This document shows, piece by piece, positions 36,663-46,171 of a DNA stretch of 64,000 bases. Position 1 is the stretch's first letter; each line of letters starts with the position of its first letter. The position numbers and the translations under genes were made by a program. Origin of the DNA: Sphingosinicella xenopeptidilytica (GTDB taxonomy: Bacteria > Pseudomonadota > Alphaproteobacteria > Sphingomonadales > Sphingomonadaceae); NCBI RefSeq assembly GCF_042676985.1, contig NZ_JBHTIK010000001.1:496001-560000 (forward strand), in the 5' to 3' direction. The notes beneath the pieces are model-generated. The model made no database searches and was not told the DNA's origin. It saw only the letters and a program-made list of their open reading frames with translations.

Positions 36663-37862
36663 ATGGCGTTTGTCGTTGGTTATGGCCGGGTCTGTGCGCT
36701 GACCTTCCTTTGGCTTGCAATCGCGTCCGCACCGGCGTCGGCGCAGAATGCGGAGCCTCTTCCCAAGCAAGCCGAACGGCTCGGCTTCTGGTCGCCGGGC
36801 GAGCAGGAAGCGGGGTACCGCGCGATGGAGACCGTCTTTCCGACGACGCGCATCGAGGCCAGCGGGCAGGTGCGTGCGCTCCCCGTGGCGGAGACGCCGC
36901 TGGAGATCGAATTCATCCACGAACACCGCCCCTATACGATCGACGACTTCATGAAGGCCAACCGCGTATCCGGCCTTCTCGTTATCTCGAACGGACGCAT
37001 CGTCGCCGAGCGTTATGGATTGGGACGCACGCCGGGCGAGCGCTGGACGTCGTTCTCCATCGCCAAGTCTGTCACGTCGACGCTGGTGGGCGCCGCAATC
37101 CGCGACGGCAAGATCCGTAGCGTAAACGACCCGCTCAGCCGCTACGTGCCGGAACTGAAGGGCGGCGCCTACGACGGCGTCACGTTCGCGCAGGCACTCA
37201 CGATGCGTTCGGGCGTGCGCTGGACCGAAAACTATGACGATCCCGCGTCGGATTTCAGCCGCTACGCCACGCACATGGGGCCGGATTTCTACAGGCTCAT
37301 GTCGGCCCAACCGCGCGATGCTGCGCCCGGCGCCAAATTCTACTACTCCACGGTGGAGTCGAACCTGATCGGTGCCGCGGTCATCAACGCCACCGGCAAG
37401 TCGCTTTCGGCTTATTTTTCCGAGAAAATCTGGAAGCCGTTCGGTATGGAAGCGGACGGGATCTGGATGTCGTCTCCGGACGGGCTCGAGACGGGCGGCA
37501 TCTGCTTCAGCGCGACACTGCGCGACTACGGACGCTTCGGGCTGTTCATGCTCGAAGAGGGCAAGGTGCGCGGCAAGGCGGTGCTGCCTGACGGCTGGAT
37601 CGCCGAAGCCACGGCGCGCCATAGCGAGAACAGCTTCGGCGAGCTCGGTTACGGATACCAGTGGTGGGTCGATCCCAGCGGGGCCTATCGCGGCCTCGGC
37701 ATCATGGGACAGGCTCTCTTCATCGACCCGAAACGCCAGCTTGTCATCGTGATCCAGAGCGCCTGGACAAAGGCGGGCGGCCCCGAGCGTTATGCGCTGC
37801 AATGGGCGTTTCTGAAGGCTGCGGTGGAAGCGAACGATCGCGCCACGGCGGCGGGACGCTAG
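36663..37862 (+). CDS. Serine hydrolase A, class C beta-lactamase fold (NylB-like), exported
   Basis: A 399-residue enzyme with signal peptide (ALTFLWLAIASAPASA). Catalytic residues of the beta-lactamase/DD-peptidase fold are visible: Ser132-x-x-Lys135 in SFSIAKS and a Tyr near 228 in FYYSTVESN. The stretches VPELKGGAYDG, ENYDDPASD and GIMGQALFIDP closely resemble the 6-aminohexanoate-dimer hydrolase NylB group rather than true beta-lactamases. The expected reaction is hydrolysis of an amide or ester in the periplasm. GGGAG lies before the ATG at 36663. It heads an operon with a DUF418 and an esterase gene, and a paralogue lies at 58810-60006. Confidence 0.88.
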   Translation: MAFVVGYGRVCALTFLWLAIASAPASAQNAEPLPKQAERLGFWSPGEQEAGYRAMETVFPTTRIEASGQVRALPVAETPLEIEFIHEHRPYTIDDFMKANRVSGLLVISNGRIVAERYGLGRTPGERWTSFSIAKSVTSTLVGAAIRDGKIRSVNDPLSRYVPELKGGAYDGVTFAQALTMRSGVRWTENYDDPASDFSRYATHMGPDFYRLMSAQPRDAAPGAKFYYSTVESNLIGAAVINATGKSLSAYFSEKIWKPFGMEADGIWMSSPDGLETGGICFSATLRDYGRFGLFMLEEGKVRGKAVLPDGWIAEATARHSENSFGELGYGYQWWVDPSGAYRGLGIMGQALFIDPKRQLVIVIQSAWTKAGGPERYALQWAFLKAAVEANDRATAAGR

Positions 37863-37866
37863 GTCG

Positions 37867-39132
37867 ATGGCAGGCGGCGGCGCGCGCATCAGCACATTGG
37901 ATGCGGTGCGCGGCTTCGCCGTGATGGGCATCCTGCTGATGAACATCGTCGATTTCGCGATGCCGGGCTTCGCCTATTACAATCCGAGCTATTACGGGGG
38001 AGACGAAGGCGCGAACTTCGCCGCCTGGGCCGTCAACTACGTCCTGTTCGACGGCAAGATGCGCGGTCTTTTCACGATGATGTTCGGAGCGAGCACCGTG
38101 CTGATCGCCGAGCGCGCGCTCCGTGCCGGGGAAAGCCCGACGCGCGTGACGTTTGCGCGCATGTGGTGGCTGCTGGTATTCGGCATGATCCACGTCTGGC
38201 TGATCTGGTACGGCGACATACTGGTACTTTACAGCCTGTGCGGCATGATCGCTGTTGTGGCGTGGCGCTGGCCGCCGCGGCGGCTGTTCGCTGTCGGCGC
38301 CGCACTGTTGTGCCTGAAACTGGCGCTCGGCATTGCAGCTTACATGTCGTTCGCCGCGCTGGAGCGTGCCGCTGCCGAACCGGGCGCTTCGGCGGAAACA
38401 CTGTCCGAATGGGCCGTGATGCAGGAGAAGCTCGAGCTGCCGTCCGTGCAATCGCAGCTCGACGGCTATCGGGGCAGCTATGGGGATGCGCTTCGGGCGC
38501 GTATTCCCCTCGCAGTCTACATCCTGACGGAAGCCCACCTCGCCGCGGTTCCTGATACGCTTGCACTGATTGCGATCGGCATGGGGCTGTTCAAGTGCGG
38601 CTTCTTCTCGGGTGGATGGTCGGCCCGCAGCTATCGCCGGGTCGCGTTTTGGAGCTTTCTCGTCTGCGTCCCGCTCCACCTGCCGCTGATCGCGATCAAC
38701 GTGGAGGCCAATTATCACCCGATCATGTTGCACCGCACCGAAGCGATCCACCTCAGCCTGCTGCGGACACCCATGACGATGGGCTATGCCGCGCTCGTCA
38801 TCCTGTTCATGCAACGCTTCCACGAAAGCGGGCTTGGACAAAGGCTGGTCGCGGCCGGACGCATGGCTTTTTCCAACTATCTCGGCACCAGTATCCTCTG
38901 CACGTTGATCTTCAACGGCTATGGGCTCGGTTTGTACGGCTATCTTGAGCGCTGGCAGTGTTATTTCGTGGTGATCGCGGTGTGGGCGGTCATCCTCCTC
39001 TGGTCGAAGCCGTGGCTCGACCGCTTCCATTTCGGTCCGCTCGAATGGCTGTGGCGCTCGCTTGCCCGCGCCCGGCTTCAACCCTTTGCAAAAAAGAAGG
39101 AAGACACATGTCCGCAATCGGCAAACGTGTGA
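37867..39132 (+). CDS. DUF418 membrane protein
   Basis: A 421-residue polytopic protein with about ten helices. The family opening RISTLDAVRGFAVMGILLMNIVDF and the C-terminal GRMAFSNYLGTSILCTLIF are typical of DUF418 (YeiB-like) proteins, which belong to the acyltransferase-3-like membrane group and have no settled function. It starts 4 bp after the serine hydrolase stop and its end overlaps the next gene by 25 bp, so all three are one operon. Confidence 0.88.
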   Translation: MAGGGARISTLDAVRGFAVMGILLMNIVDFAMPGFAYYNPSYYGGDEGANFAAWAVNYVLFDGKMRGLFTMMFGASTVLIAERALRAGESPTRVTFARMWWLLVFGMIHVWLIWYGDILVLYSLCGMIAVVAWRWPPRRLFAVGAALLCLKLALGIAAYMSFAALERAAAEPGASAETLSEWAVMQEKLELPSVQSQLDGYRGSYGDALRARIPLAVYILTEAHLAAVPDTLALIAIGMGLFKCGFFSGGWSARSYRRVAFWSFLVCVPLHLPLIAINVEANYHPIMLHRTEAIHLSLLRTPMTMGYAALVILFMQRFHESGLGQRLVAAGRMAFSNYLGTSILCTLIFNGYGLGLYGYLERWQCYFVVIAVWAVILLWSKPWLDRFHFGPLEWLWRSLARARLQPFAKKKEDTCPQSANV

Positions 39133-40316
39133 TCATGGCATTCGCGGCCCTGACGATGGGAACGGCAGCTGCGCCGCAGATATCGCCGCCCACGCTTGCC
39201 GACGACTTCGTGCCGACCGCTGCCGAGCAGGAGCGGCTGGACCTGATGTCACGGCCCGAAAGCTGGTTCGTCGATCACCTTGCGGGACCGCGCGAGGTGA
39301 TCGACGGCCAGACGCTCGATCCCAAACTGCAATTCCACTTCGAAGCCCGCCGCGCCCGCCCGCCCGAAGAGGTGAAACGCGGGCTCGACATGTTCTACTC
39401 TGCGGAAGGCAGGGCTATCGCGCGTGAACGGCTGACGCGGGACTGGGCTCTGCTCACCAAGGTCACTGCCCCCATGCGGCGGGTCGAGGATCGCAGCATC
39501 ACGGGACGCGGCGGCCATGCGATTCCGATCCGCATCTACACACCTGCATTGGATGAAGCGGGGCCGCTACCGATCCTTCTCTATTTTCACGGCGGCGGCT
39601 GGCTCTACAGCAATATCGAGGCTGTCGATCGCTCCGTGCGGCTGATCGCCAACGAAGCGCGCGCGATCGTCATCTCGGTCGATTATCGATTGGCGCCAGA
39701 TCACAAGTGGCCCGCGGCAAACGACGACGGCGAGGATGCCTTCCTGTGGGCGCGCACCAACGCGGCTGCATTCGGCGGCGATCCCGCGATGATCGGCGTC
39801 GGCGGCGACAGCGCAGGCGGCAACATCTCGCTCTCGATATCACGGCGGCAGCAGGCCGCGCGGAAACCGGGGCCGCTCTATCAGCTGCTCTATTACACAT
39901 CGGTCGATTTCACGCCGCGCTACCGGTCCTACGACCTGTTCGGCAAGGGCTACGGCCTCGACACCGCGTTCCGCGATTTCATGATGCCGCTTGCCTTCGG
40001 CGATGCGGATCGGATCGCCGCGGCGGCGCAGGAACTGAACGGTGGGAGCATGGCCGGAATGCCCGCCACGATCGTCGTGACGGCCGGCTTCGATGTTCTG
40101 CGCGATCCGGCGCAGCTGCTTGCGCAGCGGATGGAACGCGAAGGCGTTGCCGTGACCTATCTCAACTATCCCGCGCTCGCCCACGGCTTTCTGCAATGGT
40201 CGGGCGTCGTCGCCGAGGCCGAGCGCGCGGCGGTGGACAGTGCCCGCCTGTTCGGCACAGCCATCCGGGGACGCGGTGCGGTGTTGTCGATCAAAGCGCC
40301 CGAGACGGGGCGCTAG
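39108..40316 (+). CDS. HSL-type alpha/beta hydrolase (esterase), exported
   Basis: A 402-residue protein with a probable signal peptide followed by an N-terminal extension of about 130 residues. The alpha/beta hydrolase domain of the hormone-sensitive-lipase family has the oxyanion motif FHGGGWLY, the nucleophile elbow GGDSAGGN, an acidic residue in GFDVLRDPAQ and the catalytic His in LAHGFLQW. It should cleave esters or activated amides of short acyl chains. AAGGAAG precedes the ATG, which lies within the end of the DUF418 gene. Confidence 0.9.
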   Translation: MSAIGKRVIMAFAALTMGTAAAPQISPPTLADDFVPTAAEQERLDLMSRPESWFVDHLAGPREVIDGQTLDPKLQFHFEARRARPPEEVKRGLDMFYSAEGRAIARERLTRDWALLTKVTAPMRRVEDRSITGRGGHAIPIRIYTPALDEAGPLPILLYFHGGGWLYSNIEAVDRSVRLIANEARAIVISVDYRLAPDHKWPAANDDGEDAFLWARTNAAAFGGDPAMIGVGGDSAGGNISLSISRRQQAARKPGPLYQLLYYTSVDFTPRYRSYDLFGKGYGLDTAFRDFMMPLAFGDADRIAAAAQELNGGSMAGMPATIVVTAGFDVLRDPAQLLAQRMEREGVAVTYLNYPALAHGFLQWSGVVAEAERAAVDSARLFGTAIRGRGAVLSIKAPETGR

Positions 40317-40327
40317 GCTAGAAAGGC

Positions 40328-41566
40328 CTATTCCGGGCCTTCCAGCAGGGTCTGCTGGATGCGGGCGATCTTCCAGCCCGAGTCCTCCCTTGTCAGCGTG
40401 TGGCTGACGAGGATGCTGAATTGCCGCTCGGCGCTCTTGATGTAGCGCATCGTGCTGGAAACCACGGCGATCCGGGAATCGACGAGGGCATGAGTGACCG
40501 GGCCGGGCTCGAGGGTCCAGCCCGTCTCGGCGAACCATTCGCGGTGCCATTGCAGGATGTCGTCGCGGCCGGACACCGTCTCGCCCCAGTAATAGACGAT
40601 CTGGGGCGGGACGCTCCGCGCCAGCGTCCGGTCGAGCGCGGCGACGTCACGTCCGCGCATGGCGCCCAGCATCGACGACAGCGTCTCTGCGACAGCGGGC
40701 GGGGCCGTCGTCGGCGATGCCGGTTGCGGAGCGAGGTCGCGGGCCAGACGGAAGCCCACAGTGAAAAAGCCCTGATCGACCGGGCCTCGCAGCCGGAAGC
40801 GAGGGTCGTGGAATTCTCCCGCATCACCATAAGAGCCGCCGCGGATGCTGTGATATCCGGGCTCGGGGCACGCGCTGCGAGCGAGCCCATCGGTGGGAGC
40901 GCCCTCGTAACTGGCGTGATAGCAATCAGCCTGCCATTCCCAGACGTTCCCACGAATGTCATGAAGGCCAAGCCGGTCGGCCGGGAAGCTGGCGACGGGC
41001 GCCGTTTCGATCCAGATATCGCGATCATGTACCGCGCCGCCGCAACAGTCCACCTTGCCGATATTGGCCGTGGCATGGCTTACATCCACATTTCCGAACT
41101 GTGTAACGTACTCCATCTCCGCCTCGGACGGCAGTCGATATCGCTGGCCTGTCTGGGCGCTGAGCCAGGCGATATAGGCCTGTGTGTCTGCCCAGCTGAC
41201 GCAGACGACAGGATGTTTCTCTTCCTGCAGAAAACCCGGTGCTGACCAACTGCGCTCGGGATCGATGTGCCAGCTTGTCCCGGCTTCGTAGACGTTGCAC
41301 TTCCCCTTCGACACATGGCCCGTTGCCTTCACGAACGCGCGGAACTCGCCAACGGTGATTTCGCGCTTTGCCATGGCGAAGCGGGGGACGTTGACGTCGT
41401 GTGTCGGCCCATCAATGGGTCCGTAGCCGCGATCGACGGTGGCGCCCATTGCGAAAGTTCCGCCTGGAATTTCCACCATTTCCGGAAGCGGAGGCGTTTG
41501 CGCGTGCGCGCTCTGTAACGCGCACAGTGCGGCCACCACCGTCAGGATTCCATGTCTAGCGCTCAC
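40328..41566 (-). CDS. FGE-sulfatase-type domain fused to an NTF2/SnoaL-like domain
   Basis: A 412-residue exported protein (signal peptide ILTVVAALCALQSAHA). Residues 25-285 form a formylglycine-generating-enzyme-type domain: MVEIPGGTFAMGA, VCVSWADTQAYIAWLS, RLPSEAEMEYV, GNVWEWQAD, RGGSYGD and GFRLA. The Cys residues used for copper binding by true FGE near RGGS are absent, so it is probably not a sulfatase activator. Residues about 295-410 resemble an NTF2/SnoaL-type domain. The GTG start has GGGGAGAGG upstream and lies inside the end of amidohydrolase A (11-bp overlap), so it is co-expressed with it. Confidence 0.82.
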   Translation of the reverse strand: MSARHGILTVVAALCALQSAHAQTPPLPEMVEIPGGTFAMGATVDRGYGPIDGPTHDVNVPRFAMAKREITVGEFRAFVKATGHVSKGKCNVYEAGTSWHIDPERSWSAPGFLQEEKHPVVCVSWADTQAYIAWLSAQTGQRYRLPSEAEMEYVTQFGNVDVSHATANIGKVDCCGGAVHDRDIWIETAPVASFPADRLGLHDIRGNVWEWQADCYHASYEGAPTDGLARSACPEPGYHSIRGGSYGDAGEFHDPRFRLRGPVDQGFFTVGFRLARDLAPQPASPTTAPPAVAETLSSMLGAMRGRDVAALDRTLARSVPPQIVYYWGETVSGRDDILQWHREWFAETGWTLEPGPVTHALVDSRIAVVSSTMRYIKSAERQFSILVSHTLTREDSGWKIARIQQTLLEGPE

Positions 41567-44500
41567 GTCCGACCTCTCCCCATGCAGGATTCCATGCGAT
41601 CCCGTTCTGATCGGTCATTTCCCAGAAGAACTTGCTGCGTTCGCGGGGATGATTGCCGATCTCGTTCATCGTTTCGGAATCGTAGAGCCGGCCATTGACC
41701 ATCGTGTAGCGCACGCTGTTCGTATTCTTGATATCCGCGAGCGGATCGCGGTCGAGTACGATGAGATCGGCGAGCTTTCCGGTCTCGATCGATCCGAGCT
41801 GATGATCGAGGCCGTAGGTTCGTGCGCCGTTGATGGTCGCCGCGCGAAGGATGCGCATCGGCGCCATGCCGCCTTCGGCAAGGAGTTGCATCTCCCAGTG
41901 GATAGCGATCCCCGACGACTGACCATGAGAGCCGACGTTGACGGTTACGCCGGCATCATCGAGCCGCTTGATCGAACGGCTGACCGAACGGAAGCCGACG
42001 TCGTAGAGTTCGTCCGCCTGATGGATTGATTGCATGGCGCGCACGTGGAGCGGTGCATCGGAAGGGCCCGAGACCGGATTGTAGGCATTGTTGACGCCCG
42101 GAATGAAGGTGCGGACCTTGGATTCCTTCCACGGCTCCTGATGCTGGTAGATGTAGTTCTCGCCGAAAAGCTCGCCGAAAGTGACGATCAGGGTCGGCGT
42201 CGTCGACAGTTGTGAATTTCGGAAGAGCTGCAGGAGGTCATCATAGTAGGTGGCAACCGGCAGATTGTGCTCGAGGTTGGTGTAGCCATCGAGAATCATG
42301 CTGACATTGTCGTAGAAATGCCCGGCGCCTTCGGCGTCGACCATCTGGCCGCCTTCGGTCGCGGCCTGAAGAAGCCACTGCTTCTGCGCGCGTGTCGTCA
42401 GCTTGTAGCTCTTGAAGATCGCGCCATCGGTGATCGCTGTCTTGCGCCTTGAAATGGCGCGGGCATCTTCCAGGCTTTCGATACGATTGAAGACACGATC
42501 GGGTTTTCCGGCGCGGCCATAGATGACGTTGCCGGTGGTAATCCAGCGCGGTCCGACCATCTTGCCGGCGATCGTCATTTCGCCGGTTTCGTAGCTCGGC
42601 AGCTCGTTCGCATAAGGATCGAAATTGGTGGTAATGCCGTAGGCAAGCGCCGCATAGCGCGTTGGATGCTTCTGGGGCATCACACTCGTCCCGTAACAGC
42701 AATCGATATGGCCGTGTGCGTCGAACAGGCCCGGTATTAGGGTGCGGCCGCCGAGATCGATGACCTTCGCCTTCGCCGGAATCGTCACGCGGTCATTCGC
42801 GCCGACAGCCGTGATGCGATTGCCTTCAACGACGACAGTGCCGCGCGGGATGATGGTATCGTTCCCGGTCATCGGAAGGATGCGGGCGTTCGTGAAGGCG
42901 ATGCTTCCTTCAGGAACATCGGCCGGGGCGGCGAGGGTGATTTTTCGTGCGGGCGTATCGACGATGCCGCTATCGCCCGGAGCCGTGCTGAAAAGATTAG
43001 GCCCGAGCATCCAGTGAAGGCGCGAAGAATCCGCGCTCCACGCCATTTCGAAGCCCCCTGAGCGTGTCAGCGTCCGTGCCGATGGATTGGCCTTGGCCGT
43101 GATGTTCACCGGCGCCTCGGCACCGGGAGCGAACGCCATCAGGTGCAGTTCCTGCTCCTCCTTGAAGGCGATCCATTTGAGGTCGGGGCTCAGCGTGAAA
43201 TCGCCCGCATCGGCGGTTTCGGCATAGGCGTGGTCGTGGACCTCTTCGCCCGTGAGGGCAATGCTGCGCAGGATGACCGCGCGCTTCGCGCTGTAATCGG
43301 GCGTACCGATGAAATAGATGCGCGCGTCGTCGGGTGAGAAGCGCACGAGCCCGGCCGCTTTCGAGAGGAAGTGCGGATTGCGGCCGTTCGTGTCGGTCAC
43401 ATAGAGGCCGCTCGGATCGCTTGCCCCGCCCATGGCGCTGTCGGGTTCGAGAATGCGATAGGCAATGCGCTTGCCGTCGTTCGAGAATTTCGGTTCGCCG
43501 ATGATGCCGCGGCTTCGGGCGACGATGCTCTCGCGGCCGCTGCGGACATTGCGCAGGCGAAGTGTGCTGCCGGTTTCATCGTTCCAATCGACATAGGCGA
43601 TCGATCGGCCATCCGGAGACCAGGCCGGATCGGTTTCGGCGCCCTTGCCGTTCGTGAGGCGGCGTGGCGGCGCGGCACCCGCCATATCCTGCTGCCACAA
43701 CGAACCGAGCGCGCGGAACACGATCGTTTTGCCATCAGGTGCAGGCGCGATCTGGCGGATGATCTTCGCGTTCACACGTGCGGGTGCGAGATCGAGCTTC
43801 GTGCGGAGCGAGTCGTGGATGCGGTGTTGCGCAGTCGCGCGGAACGGAATCTCCGTCGCTGCGCCGTTCCGCATGTTCACTTTGTAGAGCCTGCCCTTGC
43901 CCCAGATGGCGACGTGCAGATTGTCAGGGAACCAGTCGAACGCCGGATAATAATGTTCCTGCGCGAGATAGTCGGCCTGCAAATCGCGGTCGAGATCCTG
44001 ATATATGGCGGTCTGAACGCGTGTCTCGATATCGTAGCGGAACAGCACGGTCTTCGCGCCGACGCGGCGCACGAACGCGATCAGCTTGCCATCGGGCGAA
44101 ACCTGCGGGCTTGTCGCGCTGCCAAACCCTGAGATGAGATCGCTGGTCTCCCCCGTGGTGAGGTCGCGGCGACGGATCACGAAGTTCGAGAGGCCCGGAT
44201 TGTGATAGACATAATGCGTGCCGCCTACGCGTTCCGTATAATAGAGCACGCGGCCATCGGGCGCGTAGCGGGGTTCCTGTATGTCCTTGCCGGTGCTCGG
44301 CGGTTCGATGATTTGCGCGTCTCCGCCCGCCAGATCGAAGCGTCGGATTTCGGAGCTTCGCATCTCGAACACAGAAGCGCTGGTTTTCGTCGCGGCAATC
44401 GACTTGCCGTCCGGCGACCAGGAGGGGGCTGTGATCATCGCCAACGTTTCGTGGCTGATCTGGCGGGGATTGCGGCCATCGGGATCCGCAACCCAGATAT

Positions 44501-44834
44501 TATCCGCGCCGCTTTCATCGCTGAGATAGAGAATGCTGCGTCCGTCGGGGCTGAACTGTGGGCTGCGCTGTGTCGCGGGGCCGGATAGAACGGGTTTTGC
44601 CTCTCCGCCTGCCGCGGGCACGGCGTAGATGTCGTTCAGCAGATCGAACAGGATGGTTTTGCCGTCCGGGCTGATATCGACGCTCATCCACGTCCCTTCG
44701 CTGAGCGTGAGCGTGACGTCTTTGGCGGGCGAGCTGAGAATCTCGGGGGTAGGCTGCGCTTTTGCCGGCAGCGTGCCGAAGCTGGTCGCTGCGGCTGCGA
44801 TAAGCGCGCTGCAAAGTGCCGGTTTGAATGTCAT
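41556..44834 (-). CDS. Amidohydrolase A with TolB-like propeller, exported
   Basis: A 1,092-residue protein with a signal peptide (ALIAAAATSFGTLPAKA). The first 650 or so residues hold repeated PD40/TolB blades (SPDGKTI, SPDGRSI, APDGRVL). The C-terminal 400 residues form an amidohydrolase-1 domain: VIDLGGRTLIPGLFDAHGHID with the HxH metal pair, VNVGSHGQ, and the ending GKLADLIVLDRDPLADI. Its length and layout match a family of unstudied propeller-amidohydrolases; the substrate is unknown, though dipeptides or cyclic amides are reasonable. GGGGAG precedes the ATG. The paralogue at 60212 is about as long and highly similar across both domains. Confidence 0.88.
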   Translation of the reverse strand: MTFKPALCSALIAAAATSFGTLPAKAQPTPEILSSPAKDVTLTLSEGTWMSVDISPDGKTILFDLLNDIYAVPAAGGEAKPVLSGPATQRSPQFSPDGRSILYLSDESGADNIWVADPDGRNPRQISHETLAMITAPSWSPDGKSIAATKTSASVFEMRSSEIRRFDLAGGDAQIIEPPSTGKDIQEPRYAPDGRVLYYTERVGGTHYVYHNPGLSNFVIRRRDLTTGETSDLISGFGSATSPQVSPDGKLIAFVRRVGAKTVLFRYDIETRVQTAIYQDLDRDLQADYLAQEHYYPAFDWFPDNLHVAIWGKGRLYKVNMRNGAATEIPFRATAQHRIHDSLRTKLDLAPARVNAKIIRQIAPAPDGKTIVFRALGSLWQQDMAGAAPPRRLTNGKGAETDPAWSPDGRSIAYVDWNDETGSTLRLRNVRSGRESIVARSRGIIGEPKFSNDGKRIAYRILEPDSAMGGASDPSGLYVTDTNGRNPHFLSKAAGLVRFSPDDARIYFIGTPDYSAKRAVILRSIALTGEEVHDHAYAETADAGDFTLSPDLKWIAFKEEQELHLMAFAPGAEAPVNITAKANPSARTLTRSGGFEMAWSADSSRLHWMLGPNLFSTAPGDSGIVDTPARKITLAAPADVPEGSIAFTNARILPMTGNDTIIPRGTVVVEGNRITAVGANDRVTIPAKAKVIDLGGRTLIPGLFDAHGHIDCCYGTSVMPQKHPTRYAALAYGITTNFDPYANELPSYETGEMTIAGKMVGPRWITTGNVIYGRAGKPDRVFNRIESLEDARAISRRKTAITDGAIFKSYKLTTRAQKQWLLQAATEGGQMVDAEGAGHFYDNVSMILDGYTNLEHNLPVATYYDDLLQLFRNSQLSTTPTLIVTFGELFGENYIYQHQEPWKESKVRTFIPGVNNAYNPVSGPSDAPLHVRAMQSIHQADELYDVGFRSVSRSIKRLDDAGVTVNVGSHGQSSGIAIHWEMQLLAEGGMAPMRILRAATINGARTYGLDHQLGSIETGKLADLIVLDRDPLADIKNTNSVRYTMVNGRLYDSETMNEIGNHPRERSKFFWEMTDQNGIAWNPAWGEVGRER

Positions 44835-44923
44835 CCCCGTCTCCCCTTGTTCCCTTTGCCGCACTCTAGAAGTGCACACTTTCGTCTGGTGCTGCCAATG
44901 GTGCGTGTGCCGGTGACCAGGTA

Positions 44924-45988
44924 TCACCGCGTACGCCGGCGCATTTTCCACAAGACGAGGCCGAGCAAGGCCATCGTCAGCAGCCATGCGCCTGTCGCAA
45001 CAACGGCGAGCCGACCCGGTAGCCCGGCGATCTCACCCGTGTGAAACGGGAACAGACCATCGAGAAACGCCCTGCTGGGCGCGGCATCGGAAGCTGGCAG
45101 GTTCGCCAACACCTGCCCGTTGTTGCCGCTCACGAATACGGTGGTTCGGCCGTATGCGCGCCGTGCTTCGCCGTCAGTACGCAGCCTGACGCGCCAGACC
45201 GCCGAGTCGGCGATTGGGAAGCTGACATCGGCGAGGCGAGCATCAGGGTAGAGCGCCATGGCAGCCTCGACCACTTTCCCGAAGCCCGGCGGTGATGTGA
45301 TTGTCCATGGCTCGGTGGGCGTGGCGGTCGACGTGGGGGCGAGCCATCGTTCCGCACTGTCCTGAAACACCAGCAACACGCCTGCCAACGAAAGGGCAAG
45401 CGCAGGCAGCGCGCCCCAAAAACCGATGGCGCGATGCCAGCCATAGGCTTTTGGAATGCCGCGCATGGCTTTGGGTGGCGGCCTCAAGGCGTGCAGCCTC
45501 TGTCTTCCCGGCCATGCCAGAAAAAGCGCGATACCGATGTTGCCAGCGAGCAGAAGGCCGCTGAGGCTGACAATCCAGCTTCCCACTTCCCCAGCCAACA
45601 GGTTGTGGTGAAAGCCGACGAGCGTGTCGAGCACTCCGCTTTCTGCGGGTGTCAGTGTTCGCAAGACATTGCCTGCGCCATCGATGCGGATGGTGCGTTC
45701 CGCTTCTCCGTCCGAAGTCTCCACATAGACATCATATCGGTCGCTTGCGCCGCCGCTGGTCCACATCGATTCGATGATAAGGCCGGAGCCAGGTGGCACC
45801 AGTTCACTGAGCCGGGTTTCGATCGCTGCCAGGTCGGTCTGGTGGTGCGGGGCGCGGATCAGTGCGTCCTCGAGCTCCCAGTGGAACACGATCAGGACGC
45901 CGGATGCCGCCTGCAGCGCCCAGAACAGCATCGCTGAAAGGCTGAGCCAGCGATGAAGCCTGAGAAGGCCGGACCGTGCGATGCCCAA
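44924..45988 (-). CDS. PepSY-associated transmembrane protein
   Basis: A 354-residue inner-membrane protein with about four helices and two periplasmic PepSY-like regions. Key text: LHRWLSLSAMLFWALQAASGVLIVFHWE at the N-terminus, FHHNLLAGEVGSWIVSLSGL in the middle and WHRAIGFWGALPALALSLAGVLLVF, with His residues suited to heme binding. Related proteins act in ferric-siderophore reduction or sense peptidase activity. The best start is TTG at 45988, with AAGGAG eight bases upstream; the longer ATG frame has no ribosome-binding site. It is the first gene of a PepSY-amidohydrolase-FGE operon and is divergent from the P1 peptidase gene. Confidence 0.82.
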   Translation of the reverse strand: MGIARSGLLRLHRWLSLSAMLFWALQAASGVLIVFHWELEDALIRAPHHQTDLAAIETRLSELVPPGSGLIIESMWTSGGASDRYDVYVETSDGEAERTIRIDGAGNVLRTLTPAESGVLDTLVGFHHNLLAGEVGSWIVSLSGLLLAGNIGIALFLAWPGRQRLHALRPPPKAMRGIPKAYGWHRAIGFWGALPALALSLAGVLLVFQDSAERWLAPTSTATPTEPWTITSPPGFGKVVEAAMALYPDARLADVSFPIADSAVWRVRLRTDGEARRAYGRTTVFVSGNNGQVLANLPASDAAPSRAFLDGLFPFHTGEIAGLPGRLAVVATGAWLLTMALLGLVLWKMRRRTR

Positions 45989-46171
45989 GATGCTTGCTCC
46001 TTCCCAAAAGCTCCAATACCGGGCGATAGGGGCACCCGGGCGGACGTCTGTGAAGCTGACAGGCGTGTCCGCAGTGGTGCGCTCCGCGCAACGCCGGCCT
46101 TTGCATTTGCATCTCGTTTTCGTAGCCGCGATCGTAATTCTGAAGATCAAGGCGCCGGGATGGAGAGTCAT

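Noticed and set aside
36663..37862. Reading the serine hydrolases as antibiotic-resistance beta-lactamases
   Set aside because: The SxxK and Tyr motifs are shared by the fold, but surrounding signatures resemble the NylB/esterase group and the context is catabolic.
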